A stretch of DNA of 64,000 nt from Aspergillus flavus (lineage: Eukaryota; Ascomycota; Eurotiomycetes; Eurotiales; Aspergillaceae), in NCBI RefSeq assembly GCF_009017415.1, contig NC_092405.1, positions 4,340,001 to 4,404,000 on the forward strand. The letters are read 5' to 3'. Numbering within the stretch: the first letter of the stretch is position 1; each line of letters begins with the position of its first letter. Positions 1 through 10,598 of the stretch are shown here, piece by piece. The notes beneath the pieces are model-generated. The model had not been told where the DNA came from. It did no database searches and saw only the letters and a list, made by a program, of their open reading frames with translations. Both the position numbers and the translations under genes were made by a program.

Positions 1-1510
1 TGGAAGAAACTCAAGAGTTATTGTACGATTGAGGAACTGGTTGACGTACGCGATGAGATCTAATGCGGGAAATTTCCTGATTAAGGAACGAAAGTATGTC
101 TATCATGACCGAATCGGGAAACGTTAGGGTTGAGGGCCGTTTCAACTAAAACATCCACCCCACTTAGGAAGGGAAAGAGATTGATAAACTAACATCAGGA
201 ACCAGGGGAACCTTCGTACTCAACGTACTCATTGCGAGAGTATCCACCGTTTAAGGGGTTCTGCACCGTTGGGAGGGCGCGTTGTAGCGGGGCTACGTAC
301 CGAAACCCGAGGGGTCTCTGATATAAATTAATTTATGTTGATTTGCTGGCTCCCGACTCGCGTTCATTCCCCATCCCGCGCGGTAATTGTTTGACCATGG
401 CTTTATGAGTAGTTCGGGAGTTTTGCCGTTATGAGTTCAAACGGCTTAGGAAAATATTACTCAATGTATATTTTTATTTCTGATTTCATTGGCATATAAC
501 CTCATGTTGTGTAGTAATAGCTGCTGAGATATAAACATCGTACGCTACTGTAAACCTGTCACCGTTCAACGTGCTGATCACTTACTAAGTTCTGCTGTTG
601 TTGAGTCATAAGTGTCGGTCTTTGCGGTGATCATTCCGTAGCCGTTTGGGAGTAGTACTCCTCAGTATCTGAAGAGGGATTGATATGGCTATGGTAGGTG
701 TCTAGCTACCTTTACGGGCTGAGGCATTTAGGATACAATTTATAGTCAGAGAGTGGTTCTTTGGTACAATGATCTGCATATGTATCCTTGTTTGCTCGAT
801 AGTAAAGGAGCTAAGATGGCAAGACAGGAAGAGCGTCCTTGTTTAGTGCTACTTCTATGTCTAGATACCAATAACAGTATGTCTGACCATGTCAGGCTAC
901 GCTAAAAACTACGGAGCTCGACTAAAGTATTTCTGAGAGGCCAAAAGCGCTTTGAAGGGTTTCGTGAGATAGTCAAGCAGGGTGATCATAACTTGAAGTT
1001 ATCAGATAAGGAGGTCAAACAACATAGACCACACAATAAAGGGCATGCAGATTTCATAACAACGTGTATCTGAATATCGAATCAGATCATACATCAAAAC
1101 TATACAAAAACATACAACAGGAGGGATTCGCTGGTGGTCACCCACCCAACTACTAACCTCCCGGCGTGTGGCTTGAGTACGGCTGAGCGGACGGGAAGCC
1201 CTATTTTCCACACCCTGTGGTCGTATGTGCTGGATTTATACTAAAGATGATAAATAATCTAAGATATCTGTGTCTGTTGGGGACGTTCAGGATTTGCAGC
1301 ATGAAATCTCTCTGTCGTCTTTGGAGGCGATGATTTTAGGAAGATGAACTTCGCAATAAACCGCTATCAGCCACGTAAAGAGGCATTTCTGGAGTTCTTC
1401 CTAGCCTTGATTGAACTATCGTCATCATGTAAGAAGAACCACTACATTTAGGGGGAGTATAGTAAATAAAATATGTCACGTTGACCCAGAACTAGACACG
1501 AACTCAATAT
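1..1510. other. gene-poor stretch
   Basis: No open frame in this stretch has a recognisable domain, a signal peptide or plausible exon structure. I see no repeat, tRNA or cluster of splice signals. It looks like ordinary intergenic fungal DNA. Confidence 0.5.
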
Positions 1511-2234
1511 CTACAACCCCAATTTCGCATTCGAAACATAATAGGAACCCCCAGCACATCGATACCCCTGAGCTTGCTTGATCCACCGGAACCCCATGCA
1601 GCAAACTCCCATCGTTCTCAGTTTCTTCTGGGCCTCCTGTTCCTTGCATCGTTGCTTCTCCGCCTCTTCTCGGAGCTTCCGGAGCCGTTCCAGTTCTGCC
1701 TCCTTGGCCCTTCTTTCAATCTCTCGTTGGAGTCGCTCTTTTTCATGTTGTTTTTTCTTCTCGCTATCATCACAATTCTCAGTTTGATCATATACCATAG
1801 TAGTCTTTTCCTTCCTGATATCCTCAACAGCTTTTCGTGCTGCCCTCTCCTGATTCAAGAGCTGCTTGTACTGCTTTCCCTGCTCCGCTACAGCAAGTGT
1901 ATAACGTTGAAGCCTCATCGTCTTGAATTCCATTATGCCTGTTTTGCACGTTGTGTTCAATGGCGAATGACGGAGGGTTAACTGATTGATTATCGAAGGC
2001 GAAGCCCGGCTGGGAGGTAACAGACGGTTCAAATCTCGCGAGAGCGCTCTGGCGAATGCTGTGTTCAGCCTGCGTGCGATCTAGCTCTGCAAGGAACATG
2101 TCTTCGGAGATGACCAATTTTCTACTTCTAACCCCTTGTACTGCTTTACGAAAAATTGACTCAGCTAATGTCTGAACATCACATGCATTAACTCGGCCTA
2201 AGGTTTGTGTCAAGGTAAGGAACCGATTGTGCAT
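1511..2234 (-). pseudogene. coiled-coil protein with C-terminal GYRCAGG-type tail, frameshifted remnant
   Basis: Two overlapping minus-strand frames together look like one decayed gene. The upstream frame (2234 down to about 1920) gives a helical segment starting MHNRFLTL. The downstream frame (about 1950 to 1511) gives a strongly charged Glu/Arg/Lys coiled coil (EKERLQREIERRAKEAELER and following) ending in a Cys/Gly/Trp-rich tail: CCMGFRWIKQ, GYRCAGGSYYVSN, LGL, then stop. I recall similar tails ending fungal coiled-coil proteins of unknown role; that is from memory. The switch lies near 1920-1990. I tested an intron starting GTTAAC and it does not restore the frame, so a one- or two-base shift is the better explanation. 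The N-terminus is also short or missing. Function unknown. Confidence 0.45.
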
Positions 2235-2942
2235 ATCCTGGTAAAGATAACTGCTAGGGAAGTCTATTACTCTCGAGTCACGAGGAACGGATTTGGATAT
2301 TCTGTCCCTTAACTAACTGAATGGTAGTCAAATGCAGGTCATCCGAACTTAGTTCATTGCAGTTGAGGTAGATTGCATGGTGATGGTTATAAATTCAATC
2401 CATGTTTGCTGCTATTACCTGAGCATCTTTGCCAGCTCCTGCGCAGATTGACACGCACATGAAATGTTTTTTCCCTCTATTTTACCCCTCGGTTTTAGTT
2501 TATTTTCTTATTTCCCAAATTATTTAGATATTGGTAGTTATCTCACCATCTGCCTAATGAAGCTATTGGATTATCGATGTATATTTCTATGACATCCACC
2601 GTATGTTTGAATGTATGTCCTTCTACTTTGTATATACATCGTACCGTATGTCATTTCCATTCCACGCCCAAAGTGTAAGGACATTTAAAGCTACGAATAA
2701 TCCTCGCAAACAATTTCCTGTCGTCTATGCAGCGTCAATGCGATTGGACTAATTTGGATAAAAAGTGGATCAAAGAAGGAAGCGGTCTACCAGTAAGCCC
2801 TAAGCGGGTATTACTATCGGGAGGGCGGTCAGCAACAACACGGCAAAATAACGATGAAGATATCCCGAACCACGCATAAAATTTTCACGCAAGTCCCACA
2901 TCAAATCCACTATTTATCCACTCCAAAGCCACCAAATAACCC
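2235..2942. other. intergenic, AT-rich
   Basis: Contains no supported gene. The part just before the tRNA is rich in short A runs, which form the tRNA terminator described separately. Confidence 0.5.
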
Positions 2943-2958
2943 AAAAAAATTCAAAAAA
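2943..2958 (-). terminator. RNA polymerase III T-run terminator of the tRNA
   Basis: On the minus strand, immediately 3' of the tRNA, there is a run of six T (2953-2958) and then one of seven T (2943-2949). Four or more T residues are the normal Pol III stop. Confidence 0.7.
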
Positions 2959-2963
2959 TAAAG

Positions 2964-3035
2964 TAGCATGTGCTGGTTTCGATCCAGCGACTTTCGGGTT
3001 ATGAGCCCGACATTCTTCCCCTGAATTAACATGCT
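2964..3035 (-). tRNA. tRNA-Met (CAT), initiator-type, divergent sequence
   Basis: A 72-nt cloverleaf can be read on the minus strand. The acceptor stem AGCATGT pairs perfectly with ACATGCT, followed by discriminator A. The D stem ATTC/GAAT encloses loop AGGGGAA. The anticodon stem TCGGG/CCCGA encloses CTCATAA (anticodon CAT). The T stem GCTGG/CCAGC encloses ATCGAAA. There is no intron. Three features mark eukaryotic initiator rather than elongator tRNA: A1:U72, three consecutive G:C pairs at the base of the anticodon stem, and A54/A60 in the T loop (ATCGAAA instead of TTCRANN). The acceptor and D stems differ strongly from the usual GC-rich fungal initiator but stay fully paired. The internal A box lacks the usual G10; the B box (GGATCGAAACC) is intact. 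It could be functional, a specialised copy, or an early pseudogene. Confidence 0.85.
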
Positions 3036-3816
3036 TTGATTGATGAAGGTTGATGCTCTTAATGCTCATATAAGTCAGAAAAAAGTCCTGAAAGTCAGTA
3101 GGGTAGAAGCCCTAGACTTGCTTTCCGAGGATGGGAATGGTGAGTGTTTATGCATTGAAAAGAGAGGGTTCTCGGCACAGGTGATCGATTTGTGGCCAGC
3201 AGAGACTCGTGGAAGAAGGGTCTTTGCAATGGAGGTCGGACTTAGAGTATGATCCTGTTGCATAACGCATAGGTTGAGAAGATAGTAGCGCTACATATAT
3301 ATATCTACATAGGGAGTGGCTCTTGCGTACTGTGGATGTATGTATTACTCTCACGATGACGCCAGCTTTGACAATAGCCTATGAATGGCTACATTTGCTA
3401 CACTATATTGCGAGATACGCCTGCCGAGTAACTCATGGACATATAAACACAGAAATTCAAGTATGAAGCTGCAATTAGGATGAAGACTAGACTTGTCTAC
3501 ACGGAGACATGCCCCTTTATCTGGTCTCTGGCATTGGCCTCAAGGGTAACCGATGCGTCAGTGATCTGGCTACAGCTTGCTGGCTAAAATGCTAGGTAGT
3601 ATCTGTCATGATTCCTCTTCACTAGTTCTCAATTAGCATACGACATCGTGGAAACATTGACGAGATTGAACTCGGACGGTCTTTTGGACACGTTCCCTTT
3701 TTTCTTAACCTTTCAGTGCGGGCTGTGAAACTAAGACTGCAGGTGATGGTAGCGACAAACTCCCTCCAAAAGTACTATGGCCGCCCCATTGCCCTGGCTG
3801 TTCTCTGGCTGCGAAG
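3036..3816. other. intergenic
   Basis: Only short uncharacterised frames; no domain or splice pattern seen. A short TA-rich tract lies near 3293-3306. Confidence 0.4.
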
Positions 3817-4176
3817 ATGCTCCGCCAAGGCTGGCTATTATCGACCATGACTAAAGATTTTTTGGCTATATACCGCCTCGCCTGGCGAGTATTCTTCCGC
3901 CATACCGGAGAAGACCTTGAACCGGGCCACGAGTCAGCCACTGGCCAGACATGTACCGCCGAAAACAGCGTGCCCGGGAATGTACTCGGTTCGGATTCCC
4001 GGGGAGGGACGGATGATTCCAGTCTGTCTGTACAATTCAACTTCCCAGGTCTGATTTATCCTGTGGGATTGATGCCTAGCCCGGATGAGGAGGACGTGTG
4101 GGGAATGCCATTCTTGCAGGAATGGGAGATCAGCACTACAGAGGTGGACCCTAATGGGTTGAGGACGGGAAACTAA
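3817..4176 (+). CDS. hypothetical protein or gene fragment, 119 aa
   Basis: An uninterrupted 119-codon frame begins at the ATG at 3817 and ends at 4176. The product starts MLRQGWLLSTMTKDFLAIYR and its C-terminal half contains VQFNFPGLIYPVG, LMPSPDEEDVWG and MPFLQEWEI, an acidic and aromatic tail of the kind seen at the ends of fungal regulators. I do not recognise a family. No signal peptide or membrane segment is evident. It may be the 3' fragment of a lost gene: no convincing upstream exon is visible in the preceding 100 bases. An antisense frame of 111 aa overlaps it and looks weaker. Confidence 0.25.
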   Translation: MLRQGWLLSTMTKDFLAIYRLAWRVFFRHTGEDLEPGHESATGQTCTAENSVPGNVLGSDSRGGTDDSSLSVQFNFPGLIYPVGLMPSPDEEDVWGMPFLQEWEISTTEVDPNGLRTGN

Positions 4177-4786
4177 TATCATTTGCATTTTTCTTTCTAG
4201 CTAGTCTGCCCCTTGATGAAGGTATTATGCATGGATGTATATAAATATAACGCGGATCCATGGTCAGTGACCCAGTTACTTTGAGCTGAATCTATAGTTT
4301 AATAATCAAATATTTCTATGGACAATATGTCAGAAGAAACAGCCACTACCAGCCTAGTCTCGGTGCTGTGGATCTCCCTAATCATATCGCTTCACCGAAT
4401 ACATTGTCCAGAGTCCAAAAATGGTGCGAATTCGCATGATATCTGAATTAGCAATACAACCGGTCTCCTGCAGGTCTCTTCTACTGGAATAAGTTTCATG
4501 CATGTTTCCGAGACAGAGCCTGTCTTGCTGTCCGGTCCACGTGTTGCCTCTCCTCGCAACCACATTATCCAAATCTACAGTGTTAGAGAACCGGGGATTT
4601 CGTTCGGATACCTCGAAACGTGGACCTTGATTGCGGGGGTGAATTGATGTATAGAAGGGATAGATTGAACTGGATGGTTTGGTGGGACATAAAAAGAACG
4701 ATGCTTTTGTCTCTACTCGAGCTTCCATTGCATCGCTCATTCTCTTCAACACTATAATACTTTCTCATTTTCCTTGCATACCCACC
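4177..4786. other. intergenic
   Basis: No supported gene. This stretch includes the presumed upstream region of the reductase pseudogene that starts at 4787. Confidence 0.4.
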
Positions 4787-5434
4787 ATGGCTAAGGTCGT
4801 ATTAATCAGTGGCATCAATGGAATCACAGGGTCAGCCATTTTAGACCACCTCGTCAAATACACCACGCAGGAGGAATGGAGACGTATAATTATCACGTCG
4901 CACTTCCCCCTGACCCTAGTCATGCAGGATCCCCGCGTTGATTTCCTCGCATTAGACTTTTCCAAGCCGGTGGACGTGCTAGCCCAGGACATGAGCCGAT
5001 TGTGCACGGAAGTAACCCACGCACACTTCTCCTCCTACGTGCACAAGGACAGCTTCGCAGAGCTGAACGTAGCCAACAGATTACTGTCTAAGAATTTCCT
5101 CGACGCGCTGCTACTGGTAGTCAGGAACTGCCTCCAGAATTGCACGTTACAGATGGGAGGTAAATACTATAACGTGCACCTACAGCCAGTTCCCACGCCG
5201 GCGCGCGAAGACCAACTGAGGCTGGTGACATACGACGAGAACCTCTACTAACACTAGGAGGACTTCCTGAGGGAGAGGCAGCGCGGGACGACGTGGTCGA
5301 GGAACCTCATTCGACCGGAGGCAATCATCGGGTATGCTGTTAAACCCAATGGGATGAACGAGGCCCTCACGTTGGCCTTGCATTTTCTGGCGTGCAAGAA
5401 GTTGGGTGTGGAGGCCGGCATGCCCACGAACTGA
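4787..5434 (+). pseudogene. PRISE-type (progesterone 5-beta-reductase/iridoid synthase-like) SDR, decayed
   Basis: The frame opening at ATG 4787 (context cccaccATGG) encodes an NAD(P)-binding start, KVVLISGINGITGSAILDHL (the atypical GxxGxxG of VEP1/PRISE reductases), then family features: CLQNCTLQMGGKYYNVHL, PVPTPAREDQLRL, and in the same frame after two stops EDFLRERQRGTTWS, LIRPEAIIGYAVKPNGMNEAL, LACKKLGVEAGMPTN. In-frame stops are TAA 5249-5251, TAG 5255-5257 and TGA 5432-5434. Frame-consistent SYWNSV follows the last stop, as expected of the family (TNQxYWN). The C-terminal ~120 residues of a ~380-residue enzyme are missing, and the middle is shorter than usual. The family reduces enones and is often found in fungal secondary metabolism. 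This copy cannot make an intact enzyme. Confidence 0.8.
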
Positions 5435-5852
5435 AGTTATTGGAATAGTGTGAATGCAAAGGAACATACGACTAGCCTATATGTGTCTTGTTCGCTAGTA
5501 CAACGTGAAATGGTCTTGTCAACATTAGGGCGCGGCAAGAGCCAAGAAATTGAATCGACACTATAAAAGGCCTGCTAAATGACTCAAAGCACACTGCTAA
5601 TCAAGGACAAGAGTTCGTATTCATGCAACCTCGTATTCGACTACAACAAGGAGGCTCACTCCACTGGCTTAGCCTGATACCTACTATATAATATCAGAAC
5701 AACCCGGTCGCAACCAAAGCCTGGCCTACCGATAACATCTATATACTTTATTCTACGATCTACACACCCAAAGCGAACCAAGAAACACCACATCGGCCAA
5801 GTAAAACCCTACTTAAAACGACTCAAATACCCTTCACAAATTACAAAGCAAA
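5435..5852. other. intergenic; promoter of the GNAT gene
   Basis: Decayed 3' sequence of the reductase pseudogene passes into a C/A-rich leader (about 5770-5852) directly before the GNAT start codon, typical of Aspergillus 5' UTRs. Confidence 0.4.
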
Positions 5853-6575
5853 ATGACAACCGAAACAATCCAAATCCGCCGCATGACACGCCCCGACATC
5901 CCCTACATGGCCCACCTAGCCTCAACAACCTACTTCAACTCCCCCCTCAGCCAATTTCTCTCTCCATACAGGCATGCCTACCCAGAAGACTTCACCCGAC
6001 GCTTCGTCCAGATGATCCGTGCCCGCTACTTCAATCCCAGATGCATCGGCTTCGTGGCCGTCTCCGTCTCCAACCCCGATATACCAGTGGCATATGCACA
6101 GTTCATCCGACTAGGAAACGACAAAGCTGCACGGGACCTAATCGCAGCACAGACCTCCATCTGGAATACGCTACGACGGTGGTTCGTCACAGTCCAGACG
6201 TGGATTGAGAATCTACTATGGCCAGATCGGTCAGGGGATGCTGATGCGGTGCGGAGGTTTGAGAAGTCTGCGGAGGTGGATGGTTTGCGGTTCTGGGATT
6301 CGGAGGAGATGAAGAGGTTATATGGGGAGAGGTGGCATGCGCAGAGTGTGGTTGTTTCTGGGGATTGGAGGCGTATGGGTATTGGGAGGCGGTTGATGGG
6401 GGAGGTTTTGCGGCGGGCGCAGGAGGATGGAGTCGTTGTTGGATTGGAAGCGAGTGAGGATGGGGAGAAGCTTTATCGGAGTTTGGGGTTTGAGTTGAGA
6501 GGAAGGTTTTCGTTGCTTTTGGGTGGTCAGGATGTGGGTGGGATTATGATGTGGAGGCCTAAGGGGGGTTTATGA
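5853..6575 (+). CDS. GNAT-family N-acetyltransferase, 240 aa
   Basis: A single-exon gene begins in a favourable context (aaaATGaca). The product starts with the beta1-alpha1 layout of GNAT enzymes (IQIRRMTRPDIPYMAHLAS). Near residues 165-185 it has the acetyl-CoA pyrophosphate loop: VVVSGDWRRMGIGRRLMGEV, containing R-R-M-G-I-G-R (the Q/RxxGxG/A motif A). Motif B follows with ASEDGEKLYRSLGFELRGRF. An Arg/Trp-rich insert lies between. The substrate is unknown; fungal proteins of this type are usually cytoplasmic and act on small amines. The coding strand is C-rich in the first half and strongly G-rich in the second, a compositional switch also seen in a few neighbours. Confidence 0.85.
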   Translation: MTTETIQIRRMTRPDIPYMAHLASTTYFNSPLSQFLSPYRHAYPEDFTRRFVQMIRARYFNPRCIGFVAVSVSNPDIPVAYAQFIRLGNDKAARDLIAAQTSIWNTLRRWFVTVQTWIENLLWPDRSGDADAVRRFEKSAEVDGLRFWDSEEMKRLYGERWHAQSVVVSGDWRRMGIGRRLMGEVLRRAQEDGVVVGLEASEDGEKLYRSLGFELRGRFSLLLGGQDVGGIMMWRPKGGL

Positions 6576-6701
6576 TGCTGATATTTGGTACTTGGTTGTA
6601 TACAGAAGTTCTATGGTGTTTTGTAGATTCAGTGTGACTGGTAGAGTGTAAATTTAGTGCAGACGTTGAGATATGGAATACACAAAACAGGATGACGGTG
6701 A

Positions 6702-8396
6702 TCACCACATCTTCTCCCACATCCTTCTGGCCCAGTGCATCTGTGCCAGCTCGGCCTTTCGTCGCTCCTCGAATCCACCGTCCTCCCAGATCCGACATTC
6801 GACGTCGATCTCGGCTTTCCCACTATAAATATCTGCTGTCGCAGGATCTACAAACTCAGTCTTATGATACAACTTCCAGAACAAGAACATGACCACGAAG
6901 AAAGCAAGACCAAAGTATGAGGTGATGAATCCCTGTACGCTGAACGGCGAGAACACGCTGAATCCATTGAACAGCGTGATCAAACTACCGATCGTCACGG
7001 CTCCGATAGCAAAGTACGGTTGGAATGGAGCGACCCAGGGCAGCGCCGTCTTTCGGTCGACTCCTTGGGCTTTAAGAGCGCGGTACCATCCAAGGAAGAT
7101 GCAGGCCATGCTGGTGTAGGTGATGATCAAGGCACATGTGGTCAGATCAATGAACCAGTAGAGAACTGTGACGGCAGAAGTGTCCGCGACGAGGAAGGAG
7201 ATGCAGGAAAGAAGCGAGACGGTGATGACACAGTAGATGGGAACGCCGGCCGAATTGCATTTAAGGAGGAATTTCGGGGCCTGTCCGTCCCTCGCGAGCG
7301 AATATAGGGTTCGACTGGAACTGTACACATAGGCGTTGCCGCATGACCACCCCGAGAAAAGAATCAATACGTTGATCAAATCTGGGAGCCCGTGGATGTC
7401 CAAGTTCTGGATTCCGATGACCCAGGGAGACGCATTCGCTCCGGCTGCACCTGAGTCGATGGCGGACAGAAGACGAGGGTCTTGTGGCGAGCAGATGATA
7501 CCCACCGCCAGGACTCCGACCACGTAGAAGCCAACAATTCGGTAAAAAGTCATTTTGACAACGCGTGGGATGGTCCACCGTGGGTTCTGGATCTCTCCTG
7601 CAGCTAAGGCTGGTAGGTCTGGGCCTGCCACTGAGAATGCCGCATATACCATGACGGAAAAGAGCCCGAGGAATCTCCCTGTCGCACCGTCGGTATAGTA
7701 TTCGTACATCACCCCATGAGTCCAGTTTCGGAATCCATAAACATCATGCTTTGGGTTACCGCCGACCATGGTAATGAAGGTGAGCATAACAAGACCGATC
7801 AGCAGGAGAATCTTGGTGGAGGCCATGATGAACTCGCTCTCTCCGTACCACTTGACCGCGACGATGTTGAGCAGGAAACAAACGACCAGCGCCATGGCGA
7901 CCCAAGCTGCAGGGTTGACACTCGTAGTCCAGTATTGCATCACAGTGGCTACAGCGGAGTATTCCGTGCAAACAAGCATTAATCCACCATAGAAGTAAAC
8001 CCATCCCCTGATGATATGTTAGTACCCAGTTAATAAAGGAACTTGACAAACATACATTGCAAATCCAAAAGCAGGATCGATATATCTAGCCGCAAGCTCA
8101 AAGATAGAACCTCTAATCGGCAAGTACGCACACATCTCCCCAACACAAAGATTGACAGGCCAGACGAACAGAAGGCCATAGAACATATAGCCCAAAAACA
8201 CAGACAAAGGACCTGTATCGCGCAGGTACGATCCTATACCCACAAAAAGGCCTGTTCCGATAGAGCCACCGATCGCCATCAACTGCACTTGTCTGGAGGA
8301 GAGACCACGCTGGGTCTCTCGAGGTTGGATAATTGTTCCATTGCCCGTATCCTCTTTTGAGACCTGGTGGTCATCTATAACACTCTTCTTGTCCAT
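6702..8396 (-). CDS. amino-acid permease (YAT/AAT family), 548 aa, two exons
   Basis: Exon 1 is 8396-8056 and exon 2 is 8007-6702. The 48-bp intron has GTATGT at the 5' end, CTAAC branch and CAG at the 3' end; the Met codon is split AT|G and exon lengths sum to 1647. The N-terminal tail is hydrophilic; membrane segments then begin at the family signature LSSRQVQLMAIGGSIGTGLF (helix 1, unwound GTG substrate site), followed by VGIGSYLRDTGPLSVFLGYM. About 12 membrane helices can be counted. The protein imports amino acids across the plasma membrane with protons. I chose MDKKSV at 8396; an in-frame Met at 8468 would add 24 residues. Specificity cannot be read from sequence. Confidence 0.9.
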
Positions 8397-9400
8397 GTTG
8401 CCAATGAACTCGGACTCTGGGAAGGAGGGGAAAAGGCGCGGGGGACATTCTGAGTTTAAATGTAACACGACAGATGTGAAGTAATGCTGCCGTGCGGGGA
8501 TGAAGAAAAGGAGCTGATAGAGATAACGATAAGTCCTATTGATGTTAGTATGATCCTGTCTAAGTCGACTCTACCTGGCCAAGATCAAAGTTGAAACTAG
8601 TGAGTTCTAACGTGGGAATTAAGCATAACAATGATAAGAAACGTCTGTACTCAGCTTCGACAAGCGGTGCTTGTCCGAACTGGCGATGCCTGAAGAGGGA
8701 AGAGATGGCGATGCCAATGTTTTGCCAAGTGATAAGCTTATCGGAAAGGAAATTGATTACCCTTCGCACGGGTTGCTTGACCTATCATTTACTTGAGAAT
8801 AATTGGGTATCAGGCCATGAGAGTTCGACCAAGATAATACACCAACGAGGGCTGGAGGGGGCACATGACCCTCCCCGCTTTGGGATAGCTTCAAGTTGAC
8901 GAAGTGGAAATGCGGGGAAGTTCAGGTTAGGTTGCATTGCGTTCAGCACACGAGATCGCCGACCCTACTAGGGCTCCTTGCAGCACAAACATGTCTTTGC
9001 CTCTAGTATATAGGTCGATAATGAATGGCAGGTTTTTAGACAATGCTTTGTTGGGACAAATTGTAGCCCCATGCCGTCCTACACGGGCTTTGTTACGCCT
9101 CCATCAGTTCCTATCCACAACTCCAAGGCATACTTTGATGGGAGGAAATGAAAAGTAACATTGATGCCGCTTTACCACCAGACTGCCAATTATCATGCTG
9201 GGCAATCTCGTCACTAAGTCTATTATGCATTCCTGGCAAATGACAATCAATATGGACAACATACAACGATTCGGGATATCAATCAGACAAGAACTTATGC
9301 CCTAAACATTTTCGCCCTGACCGGTGCTCAGCCTTCCTCGTACCATGCAAAACATTATCCTAACTCCCATATCACATAGTCATTACTGGATAGTAGTGCG
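8397..9400. other. intergenic
   Basis: About 1 kb between the permease start and the stop codon of the cupredoxin-like gene. Small frames only, none with recognisable features. Confidence 0.5.
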
Positions 9401-10598
9401 TCACCTTACATCGGTCCGATAATGAACCACTGAATCGGGTGCCTCCAACTCGGTCGGTGCTACATTCCTTGGTGGCGGTGACTGCGGCATAGGCTGGAAC
9501 ATCGACTGGTCCCAGCCATATTGTCCTTGCCCTGACACATACGTGCGATTGGTGAGGTCCGGACTTGGTATATACGTCGCTTGGTCGCCAGGAGGTTGCG
9601 TGCTATCGAAGTCACTCTTGCGTTCCCCGTGGCTGTTAAACAGAGCCCAGCGAGCGGTCCGCTCCGTGGTCCCATCCTGCGATGTCATCCACTTCTTGTA
9701 TACCTGGTTTCTTCCCATGACGAAGAAAAATGCCACCAGAAGGCCGATGAATGCGACAGCTCCAACGACTATCCCGGCGATGGCGCCGCCGCTGAGGTGG
9801 CTTCCGGACGACGATGGGGAAGGGCTGGAGGTCGCTGATGAGTTCGGACTCTCTCCTTCGGCAGGGATGTGCTCCCATGGTTCGAGCTGGTAGGGATAAT
9901 TTATCGCTTTCTTGTTTTGATGCTCCCATGTCATGTTTGCGGTCTGCTTTTGTTAGGAACGAAGGGTCCGAATTGGGAACCATGATCACTGACCGGATTT
10001 ATCACCCCGACCATTCCATTCTCGTTGCATGAGCCGATAGCCGTACAGTAGAAGAAGGTAGGCTAGGTGAAACCATATCAGTATGTGCAATTCAAATACA
10101 TCTTAGAGGGACCGGTCTCACCTTCGTATCGTTCACAACTAACGACCATGTGGGTGGCTAGGTGATATCAGTAACAGAAGCATTTGTCATCGTCAGATTT
10201 GAACCCACCGGTCCTATCATCTGTCCATTCTCTTCGTTGAATTTCGTGAAATGGCCGGAATAGAAGACGGGACCACTCGTCTGGGCAGGCACACATGGTG
10301 CATCGTAGTCCGCTCTTACTACCGAATGGTTTCGCGGATAGAATTCGAAGACGATTACGTCGCCGACAGATGCGTTGACGCTACTGGGTACATATTGATG
10401 AGGGTCACTCCTCGGTCCAACCTGGATCGTATGTGTTGCGGCTCCTTTGGACGTCTCAGTCGCCGTAGCACTTGCCTCCGTTGTCGTTGTCTGTGCTGAT
10501 ACCCCTAATAATAAATAATCGATAGTTATCAACAACCATGTCATGAGATGAATGAGCGACATTTTTGACATCTGGCGATGGAACGGGGAGGACTTCAT
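9401..10598 (-). CDS. cupredoxin-like Ser/Thr-rich membrane-anchored protein, ~345 aa, four exons
   Basis: Exons run 10598-10209, 10157-10122, 10062-9994 and 9943-9401. All three introns are phase 0 (GTGGGT..TAG, GTGAGA..TAG, GTCAGT..CAG). The signal peptide is hydrophobic (LIHLMTWLLITIDYLLLGVSA). A Thr-rich linker precedes the cupredoxin domain: HTIQVG, VNASVGDVIVFEFYPRNHSV, DAPCVP, FYSGHF, PTWSLVVND, FFYCTAIGSC, NGMVGVIN. A Ser-rich stalk leads to one membrane helix (GAIAGIVVGAVAFIGLLVAF) and a cytoplasmic tail of about 100 residues. The family expects copper ligands His, Cys, His, Met; here the second His (normally GHC) is Ser (GSC), so copper binding is doubtful. Such proteins sit at the cell surface; role unknown. 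Nearby Met codons at 10571 and 10562 are alternative starts. Confidence 0.8.

Noticed and set aside
1574..1981. 135-aa plus-strand frame over the coiled-coil region
   Set aside because: It is the antisense shadow of the Glu/Arg-rich coiled coil; Leu/Phe/Ser-rich content is what the complement of such codons gives.
9543..9893. 116-aa plus-strand frame
   Set aside because: Antisense to the cupredoxin-like gene, no domain, no consistent splicing.
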